Source: Sphingomonadaceae bacterium
GTDB taxonomy: Bacteria; Pseudomonadota; Alphaproteobacteria; Sphingomonadales; Sphingomonadaceae
Length of the DNA stretch: 35,122 nt
Direction of reading: 5' to 3'
Assembly (NCBI GenBank): GCA_025359445.1
Contig: JANYGB010000001.1
Location: 1-35,122, forward strand
Both the position numbers and the translations under genes were made by a program. The notes beneath the pieces are model-generated. The model did no database searches. It saw nothing but the letters and a program-made list of their open reading frames with translations, and was not told the origin of the DNA. Below are positions 25,186 through 32,681 of the stretch, one piece after another; within the stretch, counting starts at the first letter, position 1; the number at the start of each line of letters is the position of its first letter.

Positions 25186-26883
25186 TTGCCCGAAAAAACC
25201 GTTGCGATTGAAGGCCGCGCAGCTAAACCCGGGGGCGTGGATGAACCTGGGGCCGCCGCGCCAAAGCGCACGATTGGTGAACAAGCTGACGATGCGTGGC
25301 AAGCCGGCGGGCCTGCTGCGGCGGTTGGCGACGGGCCACACGCGCCAGTTCGCTTGACTCAGACGCCGTCATTCTCGATCGAGGCACTGCGGATCGATCC
25401 GCTCACCCGGCAAGTCAGCTACGGCGATGGCGCGCACGAGACGCTGGAGCCGCGCGTGATGGAGGTGTTCATCGCGCTGCACCGCGCTGATGAAGCGGTG
25501 GTTTCACGCAGTGACCTGATCCTGTCGTGTTGGGGCGGCATAGTGGTCGGCGATGATGCAATCCAGCGGGTTATCCAGCGGCTGCGCAAGGTGGCGGCGC
25601 GGTCGGGCGCTTTTCGGATCGAGACGATTTCCAAGGTGGGCTACCGGCTGACTGGACTGGCGAATGGGCCGGACACTGCGCGCGGCGACGTGCCCAGTCT
25701 GGCGCTCCTGCCGTTCGACAACCGCTCGGCACAACCCGGCGATGACAGTTTCGCGCTGGGCTTGGTTGAAGATATTATCGACGCGCTGTGCGAGGGCGTG
25801 AATGTGCGGGTGCTGGCGAGTTCGGTTACCGCGCGGTTGCGGGCAGTCCCGCCAACCGACTTGCCGGCCGAAGGCCGCAAGCTTGGGGTACGCTATTTCC
25901 TCGGTGGCAATTTCCGCCGCATCGGCAATCGCCTGCTGCTGACCGCGCACCTGATCGAAGCTGCCAGCGAAGCAATTGTCTGGACGCAAAAGTTTGAGCG
26001 TCCGGTCGGCGAACTGGCGGCGCTCGAAACCGAACTGGTCTCCGAACTCGCCGCTTGGCTTGGTGCAACGATCTTCAAACTCGAAATGGACCGGGCGCTG
26101 CGCAAGCCGGACAACCTGACCGCTTGGGAATGCACGGTTCGCGCGCTGGCGGCGATCCGCGAATACGGCGCCGAACCGCTGACCCGGTCGATCGCCGAAG
26201 CGCAGAAAGCGGTCGATCTCGCGCCGGACTATGGCCTCGCCCGGGCCTATCTCGCGCTCACCGTTTCGGGCGCTTACTTGTCAGTATCGCTGCACGATCC
26301 AGTGCAGGAACGGGACATTCGCACGCACATCGAACGCGCTTTCGTGCTCGATCCAGACAATGCTGCGGTGCTTGCGGCGATTGCCTGCGCCAGCGCCTAT
26401 ATCGGGCGTCCGGTCGATGGCTTGTCGCGCGCGCTCAAAGCCATTCGCCTGCGCCGCGGGCATGGACTTGGGCATTATGCTGCCGGGGTGAATTCGTTGC
26501 TGCTGAGCAAAGAGCCCGAGGCCGTCGCTCACCTCGAAGATTTCCTGGTTGTGGAGCCCGAATCGCACCTCCATTACATCACTCACGTCTGGCGCGGGAT
26601 ATCGCACACCCGGCGGGGCGACTTCGATGCCGGACGGGCGTGCTTTGGTGAGAGCCTGGCGCTGTTTCCGACCAACTTCATCGCCAAGCTGATGCTGGCT
26701 GCGGTCGATGGACATGCCGGTCAGGCCGAGACGGCGGTGCAGCACCTGGCCGAAGCGCGAGAGCTTGAGCCAATCGCCGGATTGCCGCTTTACCACGCCC
26801 GGCTCGACCGGTTTCTGGCTGGATCTGACCTGCATCAACCGCTCCGCGATGCGGTGACCGAGGCATGGTCAGCGCTGCGTTAG
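25186..26883 (+). CDS. winged-helix regulator with TolB-like and TPR domains
   Basis: A CadC/adenylate-cyclase-neighbour type regulator of up to 565 residues. A winged helix (about residues 60-155) contains DAIQRVIQRLRKVAARSGAF and IETISKVGYRLTG, the OmpR-type recognition helix and wing. A TolB-like domain follows (VPSLALLPFDNRSAQPGDDS, RYFLGGNFRRIGNRLLLTAHLI). The rest is TPR-like with repeated Ala-rich helices (AQKAVDLAPDYGLARAYLAL). No membrane helix is apparent. The start is unsure: TTG 25186, GTG 25237 and TTG 25354 are all in frame without a good ribosome site. It ends in a 4-base tail-to-tail overlap with the GST gene. Target genes unknown. Confidence 0.82.
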   Translation: MPEKTVAIEGRAAKPGGVDEPGAAAPKRTIGEQADDAWQAGGPAAAVGDGPHAPVRLTQTPSFSIEALRIDPLTRQVSYGDGAHETLEPRVMEVFIALHRADEAVVSRSDLILSCWGGIVVGDDAIQRVIQRLRKVAARSGAFRIETISKVGYRLTGLANGPDTARGDVPSLALLPFDNRSAQPGDDSFALGLVEDIIDALCEGVNVRVLASSVTARLRAVPPTDLPAEGRKLGVRYFLGGNFRRIGNRLLLTAHLIEAASEAIVWTQKFERPVGELAALETELVSELAAWLGATIFKLEMDRALRKPDNLTAWECTVRALAAIREYGAEPLTRSIAEAQKAVDLAPDYGLARAYLALTVSGAYLSVSLHDPVQERDIRTHIERAFVLDPDNAAVLAAIACASAYIGRPVDGLSRALKAIRLRRGHGLGHYAAGVNSLLLSKEPEAVAHLEDFLVVEPESHLHYITHVWRGISHTRRGDFDAGRACFGESLALFPTNFIAKLMLAAVDGHAGQAETAVQHLAEARELEPIAGLPLYHARLDRFLAGSDLHQPLRDAVTEAWSALR

Positions 26884-27518
26884 CTGGCGATTGCGCCCGA
26901 ACCTTGCGCTGCCTTGGCGCGCTGGAACGCTTCGCGCTGGCTCAGCCGTTCAAAGTAATCCGTCATCTCCGGGGTGACCTGCTCATCCAGCCCGATCGAC
27001 TGCGCCAGCATCACCGCATAGCCCACAGAGATATCCGCCATGGTGAACCGCCCGACGCAGGCATAATCGCCCGCCATCATTGCCTCGGCATTGCGCAACC
27101 GCGAGCCGAACCACGCGGCGTAGTCCTCGGCAGCTTGGGGCACGCGGCGCTCGGGCGGTTCGAGCCGGGTGTAGCGCAGATGGATCGTCTGCGGGAAGGT
27201 CAGCGTCGCCTCGCCCATGAAAAGGAAGTTCATATAAGCGGGATAGGCCGGTTCGTCGGGCGTGACCGCCAGTTCGCTCGGCCCGAACTTTGTGGCCAGC
27301 ACATGCGGGATCGCAGCGCTCTCGGTCATCAGCGAGCCATTGATGAAGCAAGCCGGGACCGTGCCGAGCGGATTGAGGTCCTTGTAACCTGCAACCCGGA
27401 AACGCGGCGGGAACGGCATGACTTCCAGCGCGTACGGCAGGCTTAGCTCTTCCAGCGCCCACAGCACCCGGAACGAGCGCGCATCGGCGCAGTGGTAAAG
27501 CTTGATTTGCGGGGTCAT
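26880..27518 (-). CDS. glutathione S-transferase family protein
   Basis: A 212-residue GST. The N-terminal thioredoxin-like domain reads KLYHCADARSFRVLWALEEL and continues to the cis-Pro motif LGTVPACFI and ESAAI, which contact glutathione. The C-terminal helical domain has the N-capping segment RFTMADISVGYAVM. The start is ATG 27518, preceded by GGAAG 11 bases upstream; a GTG at 27530 overlapping the DedA stop is an alternative. It may detoxify electrophiles in the cytoplasm; the substrate is unknown. Confidence 0.9.
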   Translation of the reverse strand: MTPQIKLYHCADARSFRVLWALEELSLPYALEVMPFPPRFRVAGYKDLNPLGTVPACFINGSLMTESAAIPHVLATKFGPSELAVTPDEPAYPAYMNFLFMGEATLTFPQTIHLRYTRLEPPERRVPQAAEDYAAWFGSRLRNAEAMMAGDYACVGRFTMADISVGYAVMLAQSIGLDEQVTPEMTDYFERLSQREAFQRAKAAQGSGAIAS

Positions 27519-27526
27519 CGCCAAGG

Positions 27527-28129
27527 TCACTTCCGCCGCGCCAGCCGCATGGCCATCCGCACTAACCAGACCAGCACCAAAGTGCCGACGATCAACGTGG
27601 AGACTGGGCCGAGATATGCATGGATCTTGTCATATTGCCCGCCCAGCAGCCATCCGGCGAGCGCCAGCGCGCTGCTCCAGGCAAGTGAACCGACCAGCGA
27701 GAGCAAAGCGAAGCGGGGGAACGGCATCCGGACCAGTCCGGCCGGGATCGAGATAGCGGTGCGCACCAGCGGGGCCATCCGGCATAGTAGCACCAAAGGC
27801 GTGCCGAACCGCGCGAACCAGCCGCGCAGCAGCTCGACCTCATGCCCGCTGATCGTCGTGAGCCAGCCGAACCGGTCAATCAGCGCCGTAAACCGCACCA
27901 GTCCCAGCGCGCGCGCGAGCCAATACCACCCGATCGCCCCGGTCATCGCCCCGGCAGTGCCGAACAGGATCACCCCGCCCAGCGTCATCTGACCCTGCGC
28001 CGCGAGCAGTCCCGCCAGCGGCATGACCAGCTCTGACGGAAAGATCGGAAACACCGCATCGAGCAGCATGAGCAGATAGACCCCGGCATAACCGTGATCG
28101 CGCAGGAACTGCGGGAATATGTCCATCAT
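27527..28129 (-). CDS. DedA family membrane protein
   Basis: A 200-residue DedA/SNARE-associated-type inner-membrane protein. Four to five hydrophobic segments are seen, with the family's re-entrant Glu/Pro region in LLDAVFPIFPSELVMPLAGL and the CRMAPLVRTAISIPAGLVRM motif bearing the conserved Arg residues. DedA proteins function as lipid scramblases or flippases in envelope homeostasis. It begins MMDIF, so the start may be 28129 or 28126. It ends just before the GST gene. Confidence 0.91.
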   Translation of the reverse strand: MMDIFPQFLRDHGYAGVYLLMLLDAVFPIFPSELVMPLAGLLAAQGQMTLGGVILFGTAGAMTGAIGWYWLARALGLVRFTALIDRFGWLTTISGHEVELLRGWFARFGTPLVLLCRMAPLVRTAISIPAGLVRMPFPRFALLSLVGSLAWSSALALAGWLLGGQYDKIHAYLGPVSTLIVGTLVLVWLVRMAMRLARRK

Positions 28130-28250
28130 GCAGACAGATCCAAGGTTGCAGGCATGGTGGCGCTGCTTGAGGGAAGTGGCACGGCAGGCTCCAGCTGGCT
28201 TTCCCGATCCTTAGATGGGCCTGGCTGTGCCGACAAGCGTACCCATTAAC

Positions 28251-28265
28251 TAACCATATTGGTTA
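28251..28265. promoter_or_regulatory. 15-base palindrome upstream of transposase promoter
   Basis: TAACCATATTGGTTA is a perfect 6-bp inverted repeat around TAT, ending 7 bases before the -35 hexamer at 28273. It lies between GTACCCA (28239-28245) and TGGGTAC (28292-28298), a second inverted pair. It could be an operator, but no cognate regulator is identified. Confidence 0.5.
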
Positions 28266-28272
28266 TTTGTGC

Positions 28273-28301
28273 TTGACATCGTCACGCTGTTTGGGTACAT
28301 A
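28273..28301 (+). promoter_or_regulatory. sigma70-like promoter P1 of the transposase
   Basis: TTGACA (28273-28278), 17 bases, TACATA (28296-28301). The -35 is a perfect consensus and the spacing is ideal. It lies about 70 bases before the transposase ATG. The -10 overlaps the left inverted repeat of the element. Confidence 0.65.
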
Positions 28302-28329
28302 TATGGCGATTATGCACTTTACAAACCCA
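28298..28329 (+). repeat. left inverted repeat of the 3.6-kb element
   Basis: 32 bases starting CATATATGGCGATT and ending TTACAAACCCA. Its inverse complement recurs at 31878-31911 with 27 of 32 identical bases and a 2-base insertion. CATATATG at the outer edge is itself a palindrome. Which end is the transposition tip is not clear. Confidence 0.85.
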
Positions 28330-28346
28330 TAAATTGACCGTATAGG
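28318..28346 (+). promoter_or_regulatory. candidate second promoter P2 of the transposase
   Basis: TTTACA (28318-28323), 17 bases, TATAGG (28341-28346). Both hexamers are one or two bases from consensus. It would start transcription about 20 bases before the ATG at 28373. Confidence 0.4.
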
Positions 28347-28372
28347 CTGTTCTATAATCGGAGCAGTAACCA

Positions 28373-29341
28373 ATGTCAGTCCTTTCGCAACCCCATTTCC
28401 ACGATGAAGCCAAGGCTTACGCTTTCCTTGAGAGCGTCGTTTGGGCTGGCGGAGTGGTCTGCCCGCACTGCGGCGTGGTCGGTGGCCGGGTCTATGACCT
28501 GTCTGGCGTTCGCGGCTCCAAGTCGATCAAGAACCCGGAAGGCGCAATCCGCCACGGTCTCAAGAAGTGTGGCGAATGCCGCAAGCAGTTCACCGTGAAG
28601 GTCGGCACCGTGTTCGAGCATGCCCGTATGCCGCTCCACAAGATGCTGCAAGCCGTTCACCTGATCGTGTCGAGCAAGAAGGGCATCAGCGCCCATCAGC
28701 TTCACCGGGTGCTAGAGGTGCAATACAAGTCGGCGTGGTTCCTTGCCCACCGCATTCGTGAAGCCATGCGCGCTGGCGATCTGGCCGTTCCGTTCGGCAT
28801 CGGCGGTGGCGCGGTCGAAGTCGACGAAACCTATATCGGCCTCAAGAAGGACACTCCACACATGCGCGGGGGTTGGGGCCACAAGCATACCGTGCTTGCG
28901 CTGGTTGACCGCGAGAGCGGAAAGAGCCGGTGGTTCCATATCGAGAGCGCCAAGTTCTCGAACATTCAGCCGATCGTTCTCGACAACATTTCGCGCGAAG
29001 CCCGTTTGATGACCGACGAAGCGCGCGTGTATAAGCCGGTCGGCAAGCAGTTCGCGGAGCATGGCACCACCCTGCACGGCGGCCATGTCTACGTTGACCC
29101 GACCGACCGCACCATCCATACCAACACCGTTGAAGGCGCATTCTCGATCTTCAAGCGCGGTATGAAGTGTGTCTATCAGCATTGCGCCGAACATCACCTG
29201 CACCGCTACGTTGCCGAGTTCGAATTCCGCTACAACACCCGCCAAGCCAACGGCATTGATGATCGTGGCCGTGCCCGTGAAGCGCTACGTGGCATCACCG
29301 GCAAGCGCCTGACCTATCAAACAACTGGTGTGCGCGATTAA
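28373..29341 (+). CDS. IS1595 family transposase (ISXO2-like)
   Basis: A 322-residue transposase. An N-terminal zinc ribbon uses Cys30-x2-Cys33 (CPHC) and Cys66-x2-Cys69 (CGEC), followed by the helix-turn-helix-like region (HKMLQAVHLIVSSKKGISAH). The catalytic domain has Asp151 in VEVDETYIG, Asp215 in LMTDEARVY and Asn251/Glu254 in HTNTVEGAFSIFKRG. This arrangement and the C-terminal QANGIDDRGRAREALRG fit the IS1595 family. GGAG lies nine bases before the ATG. No frameshift or stop is present, so it is predicted to be functional. Confidence 0.93.
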   Translation: MSVLSQPHFHDEAKAYAFLESVVWAGGVVCPHCGVVGGRVYDLSGVRGSKSIKNPEGAIRHGLKKCGECRKQFTVKVGTVFEHARMPLHKMLQAVHLIVSSKKGISAHQLHRVLEVQYKSAWFLAHRIREAMRAGDLAVPFGIGGGAVEVDETYIGLKKDTPHMRGGWGHKHTVLALVDRESGKSRWFHIESAKFSNIQPIVLDNISREARLMTDEARVYKPVGKQFAEHGTTLHGGHVYVDPTDRTIHTNTVEGAFSIFKRGMKCVYQHCAEHHLHRYVAEFEFRYNTRQANGIDDRGRAREALRGITGKRLTYQTTGVRD

Positions 29342-29472
29342 AAGACCGGAGCAGCTTTGGCTCCCCGGCTTCGCGCCAAAAAGGAGGGGCCGCTGGAAAT
29401 AACGATTCTTATCAGAGGCTTACCAAGTCACTGATTCTCTTGACAGAATCACGCCATTTCGCTAGTTAGATT

Positions 29473-29520
29473 GTGCCAGTCTGATCCGGTGAAGGCCGGG
29501 GTAGGTCTGGCACTTTTCTT
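29473..29520 (+). terminator. strong hairpin with T-tract after the transposase
   Basis: GTGCCAG (29473-29479) pairs with CTGGCAC (29507-29513), with an inner CCGG/CCGG helix, and is followed by TTTTCTT on the plus strand. The opposite strand lacks a T-run, so it is oriented for plus-strand transcription. The T-tract touches the DUF3800 stop codon. Confidence 0.7.
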
Positions 29521-30238
29521 ATCTGATGATGCCCATTCCTCGCGGATCACTTTTGTTGGTGATCACGCGGCTTACTGGCCTTAATTCCTCATACATCGTG
29601 TCATAGCCGAGCGCCGTTCGGCTTGCGAGCGGGCGTTCCATGCGCAGCAACGCGTAAGCGCAAAAATCTGCAAGCTGGATGAAATATGAGGCCTTAGAGT
29701 CCTTGAAGATCGGATCTTCCATGCACCTGGTAAGCGGAATGCTTTGGGCAGCCTGTCCACTGTCAATCCAAGTGCCGTAGCGGCTCGGAATTGGATTGTG
29801 GACACGCATGCGGCGAATGCGCTTGGTTATCTCGACCTCTGCGCCTTGATCAAAGAATAGCAGGTAGTTTTGCTCCTTGGCCTCTGCGGTTCGGTTGATA
29901 CGATTCATCAGGCGCTCAAAAGCGAATTGCTCATTGGCATTGCAGCTACTTACGACCGTGAAGCATCGGCTATCGGCAATGAACTTCATGACTTTGCGAA
30001 AAATCTCAGCCCGTTCGGGCTTGAAAATGGGGTGATCAGCGATCTGCCCCTTGCCAGCGGCAAACTTCCAAGCGTGCAGCTCGTGTGCTATGTAAACGCC
30101 GTGCTCGGCACGAAGCGTGCGCCGAAACTCTTTGACCTTCTCAAAGGTCGTAACCCAGCGCTCGCCGTTGGTTACAATCGCTGAGTAGATGTAAAATCCG
30201 TTGTTGTCTTTCGACTCGTCAATATAGGCAAACCACAT
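29519..30238 (-). CDS. DUF3800 domain protein
   Basis: A 239-residue DUF3800 protein, a family with an RNase H-like fold proposed for mobile-element and defence-associated nucleases. The signature N-terminus MWFAYIDESKDNNGFYIYSA has Asp7-Glu8-Ser9. Further acidic positions are Asp130 in LLFFDQG, Asp180 in FKDSKASYFIQ and Asp191 in LADFCAYALLR. These fit a metal-dependent active site. It starts 2 bases from the divergent 51-residue gene, with overlapping start codons. The biochemical role is unknown; its location suggests a passenger or accessory function. Confidence 0.88.
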   Translation of the reverse strand: MWFAYIDESKDNNGFYIYSAIVTNGERWVTTFEKVKEFRRTLRAEHGVYIAHELHAWKFAAGKGQIADHPIFKPERAEIFRKVMKFIADSRCFTVVSSCNANEQFAFERLMNRINRTAEAKEQNYLLFFDQGAEVEITKRIRRMRVHNPIPSRYGTWIDSGQAAQSIPLTRCMEDPIFKDSKASYFIQLADFCAYALLRMERPLASRTALGYDTMYEELRPVSRVITNKSDPRGMGIIR

Positions 30239-30392
30239 GACACAGACTGGAATCAGTGAAGGCGAGAAGAGTCAACTCGACAAATTCAAGCAAGCCGCGC
30301 GCGAGCTAGAGTGCGACGACGACGATAAGCGCTTCAAGGAGAAGCTGGGGAAGCTGGCAAAGGCCAAGCCAATGCCGGAGAAGCCAGAATGA
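30237..30392 (+). CDS. small charged protein of 51 residues
   Basis: A 52-codon gene starting MTQTGISEGEKSQLDKFKQA, then ARELECDDDDKRFKEKLGKL and a Lys/Pro-rich tail. It is predicted to be helical and highly charged, with no membrane segment. The sequence resembles small proteins I have seen near phage or mobile genes in sphingomonads, with the ARELEC.DD.. pattern. It shares start-codon bases with the divergent DUF3800 gene and its stop overlaps the next gene's ATG. Function unknown. Confidence 0.68.
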   Translation: MTQTGISEGEKSQLDKFKQAARELECDDDDKRFKEKLGKLAKAKPMPEKPE

Positions 30393-30724
30393 TATTGCTG
30401 GCATTAGCTGCTGCGGTAACTGCGGTGCCGCCGGGCAAAGGCCCGATCCAGACATATGGCTTTCCGGACACCGATTCCTGCGCAGAATGGACATCTACAC
30501 GATCCGGACCCGGCGTTCACAGGCAAGAGCAAGAGGGCTGGATATTGGGATTTATTTCCGGACTAAATGCATTCGGCCCGAATGCGTCGAGCATTGCCCC
30601 CGGCACCAATGCATCCGGATTGCTTGGATGGGTCGATAATTACTGCAAGGCCAATCCGCTTGATGCAGTCACTACAGCCGGTTTCAAGATGGCGAACGAA
30701 CTAAAAAGGCGGGCCCGGCGCTAG
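30389..30724 (+). CDS. small exported protein of 111 residues
   Basis: Begins MILLALAAAVTAVPPGKGPI, a short signal peptide, then a domain with SCAEWTSTR (Cys31), GWILGFISGLNAFGP and LLGWVDNYCKANPLD (Cys86). The pairing of a Cys-x2-Trp near the start with a Trp-x3-Tyr-Cys-x3-Pro at the end recalls HdeA/Rap1a-like periplasmic proteins, but I would not claim that family. The two cysteines could form a disulfide in the periplasm. It overlaps the 51-residue gene by 4 bases, so they probably form an operon. Confidence 0.7.
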   Translation: MILLALAAAVTAVPPGKGPIQTYGFPDTDSCAEWTSTRSGPGVHRQEQEGWILGFISGLNAFGPNASSIAPGTNASGLLGWVDNYCKANPLDAVTTAGFKMANELKRRARR

Positions 30725-30815
30725 GCTCAAGGCCCCGCGTTTACGAAAGATACAATCGCCAAAATTTAAAGGTTTTTGCAAGGCATTCAGTTGCCTTGTT
30801 GGATGATGGGGCGGC

Positions 30816-31205
30816 CTACGCGGCCATCTGAAGATCAAGTCTAACATCTTTGGCAAGCTTGGACGCGGCAGCATAAGCCGATCTCCGCTTCGGATCACCG
30901 ACCAATTCGTCGCCGAGTTCCGTACAGATCGATTCCACGACGCAAACCAGACCCACAAAGCCGTCATCGTCCAGTTCTAACCTATCGCGGATCGAATGAA
31001 GGATTTTCTTGAAGCCCTTGAGCTTAAATCCAATAAGGATTTCGCCTGTCTCGTCGTACACAAGCGTAAGCAAACGGTCGATACGACGATAGATCGTAGT
31101 AGTGTCCTCCGACACATACTCGACACAATCGGCATCTGACAGGTACACCGCTATAGCGGCGCAATCCTGTTGCAGCCATGTTTCAAGATCAGTTAATTTG
31201 TTCAT
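30816..31205 (-). CDS. hypothetical acidic protein of 129 residues
   Basis: Not recognised. It starts MNKLTDLETWLQQDCAAIAV and reads as a mixed alpha/beta soluble protein with a run of acidic residues (RLELDDDGFVGL) and a Cys-containing helix (VCVVESICTELGDE). It lies 3 bases after the 209-residue gene on the same strand, so the two are cotranscribed. There is no signal peptide. Together with its neighbour it is a plausible passenger pair of the element. Confidence 0.62.
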   Translation of the reverse strand: MNKLTDLETWLQQDCAAIAVYLSDADCVEYVSEDTTTIYRRIDRLLTLVYDETGEILIGFKLKGFKKILHSIRDRLELDDDGFVGLVCVVESICTELGDELVGDPKRRSAYAAASKLAKDVRLDLQMAA

Positions 31206-31208
31206 TGT

Positions 31209-31838
31209 TTAGCGTTGCCAAACCAACGTGTCATACCTTGCGCTAAAACCGTCAGGATACTCTGTTCGTTCCGCATCGGCATTAACGAACTCCCACTTGA
31301 CGACTGCGCCCCATATACCCTCTTGACAACCCTGTAAAGCCACACTCGGCTTGGCTTGAACAGTCAGGAGAGCCCCCTCAGGGGCCGGAAAGAAGCCAAC
31401 AGTGGTGCGCATATCAGATTGCCACCTTACAGTGTGGCCGGTTCGGATAATGTAAACATAGATGTCCGTACCATTATCATCATCATCATAACGCCTCTGC
31501 ACGCCCTTAAAGCAGGCGTGCGCTTCAGATAAGCAGCCAAAGTGCGCATCCGGGTATTCCGCCCGTCGAACAAGTTCAGCATTGTTGACCGGCGGCATTT
31601 CTCCAACGAGGTGCGCCCATGCCTGAAACATTTCAGTGCGCCTACCGGCTTGAACGAGCTTTTGAATTGTCGAAGGCGCAATCTCAAGATGCACCTTAGT
31701 GCCGGTGCCTTCCGGGCAAAGCGCTTCGATCACCGGAGGGTTGGCAAAGTCCCGCTTCGGCTGATTTGGTGTCGGAAATTGAATTATTGCCGCCAAAGAT
31801 GCGCCCCAAACAAAGTCCGCAGTAACTAGCGGTGCCAA
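31209..31838 (-). CDS. hypothetical protein of about 209 residues
   Basis: Not recognised. The reading frame opens at TTG 31838 with no clear ribosome site and a stop three to ten codons upstream, so the N-terminus is uncertain. The body has NPPVIEALCPEGTGTKVHLE, DAHFGCLSEAHACFKGVQRR followed by a short Asp-rich run encoded by a TCA/ATC-type triplet repeat, and an Arg/Trp-rich C-terminal half (WGAVVKWEFVNADAERTEYP). No membrane segment. It is the first gene of the pair with the 129-residue protein and lies just inside the right inverted repeat. Confidence 0.58.
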   Translation of the reverse strand: MAPLVTADFVWGASLAAIIQFPTPNQPKRDFANPPVIEALCPEGTGTKVHLEIAPSTIQKLVQAGRRTEMFQAWAHLVGEMPPVNNAELVRRAEYPDAHFGCLSEAHACFKGVQRRYDDDDNGTDIYVYIIRTGHTVRWQSDMRTTVGFFPAPEGALLTVQAKPSVALQGCQEGIWGAVVKWEFVNADAERTEYPDGFSARYDTLVWQR

Positions 31839-31877
31839 GTTTAGTACGCAACGTACGCGCCTCTAATTTCCCCGGCT

Positions 31878-31911
31878 TGGGTTTGTAAGAGACACAATCG
31901 CCACATATATG
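31878..31911 (-). repeat. right inverted repeat of the 3.6-kb element
   Basis: 34 bases; on the minus strand it reads CATATATGTGGCGATTGTG and then a stretch ending TTACAAACCCA. It matches the left copy at 28298-28329 at 27 of 32 aligned bases with a 2-base gap. It lies 74 bases before the terminase small subunit gene. Confidence 0.85.
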
Positions 31912-31984
31912 GAACATCGCGAAATACCGAGTCGGGCCCTGCACCCCGGCCCGGTCCGCACCCCCCAATATCGGAACCTGCTTG

Positions 31985-32536
31985 ATGAGCGAAACCACGC
32001 CCGCGCTGATCGTACCCGTACGCCAATCAGCAATGAAGAGTTTGAAACCGGCGCGGCGCAAGCCCACCACGCTTACCGGCAAACAGCGCAAGCAGGAGGC
32101 AGAAGGCAAGATCGACAAACACTGGCGCACGTATTTCCTGCAAAAGCTGGCGGAAACCTCCAACGTCACCGCCAGCGCAGCCCACGCCGGAGTCGCAACC
32201 AGCAGGGCCTACAAAACCAGGCGTAAAGACGCGAAGTTTGCCGCCGCCTGGCACGCCGCCCTGCTGGAGGGCTATCAGCATCTCGAAATGGAAGCACTCG
32301 GCTATTTGCGGGCACCCGACCCGGACCGCAAATTCGATGTCGCCAATGCGCTGCGTTTGCTCGCCGCTCACAAAGCAACAATCGAGAAGCAACGCGTCGC
32401 ACCCAGCGAAGAAGAGGACGAGCAAGCCGTGTTCGATTCGATCGATGCCATGATCGATGAGATGCGCGAGCGCAGCCTCGCCAATGATGAAGCGCTGGCT
32501 TTGCCGGAGGCTGACGATGCGCAAGACGGCGGCTGA
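31985..32536 (+). CDS. putative GTA/phage small terminase (gene 1-like)
   Basis: A 183-residue, helix-rich, basic then acidic protein starting MSETTPALIVPVRQ. The segment WRTYFLQKLAETSNVTASAA, then HAGVATSRAYKTRRKDAKFA, is the DNA-binding helix-turn-helix seen in the small terminase-like first gene of sphingomonad GTA clusters. A C-terminal acidic tail follows. It is placed directly before the large terminase fragments, the normal GTA order. The start is ATG 31985. TerS would select or hold DNA for packaging. Its role here may be lost because the rest of the cluster is missing. Confidence 0.72.
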   Translation: MSETTPALIVPVRQSAMKSLKPARRKPTTLTGKQRKQEAEGKIDKHWRTYFLQKLAETSNVTASAAHAGVATSRAYKTRRKDAKFAAAWHAALLEGYQHLEMEALGYLRAPDPDRKFDVANALRLLAAHKATIEKQRVAPSEEEDEQAVFDSIDAMIDEMRERSLANDEALALPEADDAQDGG

Positions 32537-32678
32537 ACGTGCGGCATACCTGATTGCGCTCAAGCCGCGCGCGCGCCGCGCATTGCTTGGCAAGATGTCG
32601 CTCTCACAGAAAAAGAAGTTGAGTCATTATTGGGAACTGTGGGCGCACGAAGGCCAGCTGCCGCCAGCAAACGCGTAG
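32517..32678 (+). pseudogene. N-terminal fragment of GTA large terminase, ended by in-frame TAG
   Basis: Encodes a 53-residue leader MRKTAAERAAYLIALKPRAR and then KMSLSQKKKLSHYWELWAHE with GQLPPANA, matching the N-terminus of sphingomonad GTA terminases, which usually end this region with a Gly-Asp-Trp before the ATPase. Here the Trp position is TAG at 32676-32678, and the frame continues in the same register into the ATPase at 32682 without a shift. It overlaps the TerS gene by 20 bases. Translation of the ATPase part would need read-through or re-initiation at GTG 32682. Confidence 0.75.
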
Positions 32679-32681
32679 ACG

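Larger units (their letters stand above)
28298..31911 (+). mobile_element. putative IS1595-type element with passenger genes
   Basis: A 3.6-kb segment bracketed by a 32/34-base inverted repeat and beginning with a DDE-type transposase gene. It also holds a DUF3800 gene, two small plus-strand genes and two minus-strand genes of unknown function. Base composition is visibly less GC-rich than the flanks from about 29.4 kb on. IS1595-family elements with passenger genes are known. No 8-base target duplication was found outside the repeats, so the boundaries could be slightly different or the duplication has decayed. Confidence 0.6.

Noticed and set aside
29461..29520. Possible tRNA or tmRNA-like fold and attachment site
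   Set aside because: The hairpin lacks a CCA end, T-loop sequence or anticodon arm; a terminator explains it better.
30779..30798. CAAGGCA/TGCCTTG hairpin between convergent genes
   Set aside because: 7-bp stem without a clear T-tract in either direction; possible weak bidirectional terminator only.
28276..31920. ACATCG at both outer sides of the inverted repeats as a target duplication
   Set aside because: The word is only 6 bases and sits 17 bases from the left repeat but 3 bases from the right, so it is not symmetric and could be chance.
31696..32169. 157-codon minus-strand frame crossing the right inverted repeat
   Set aside because: It overlaps the TerS-like gene and the 209-residue gene; Cys/Arg-rich with no coherent domain.
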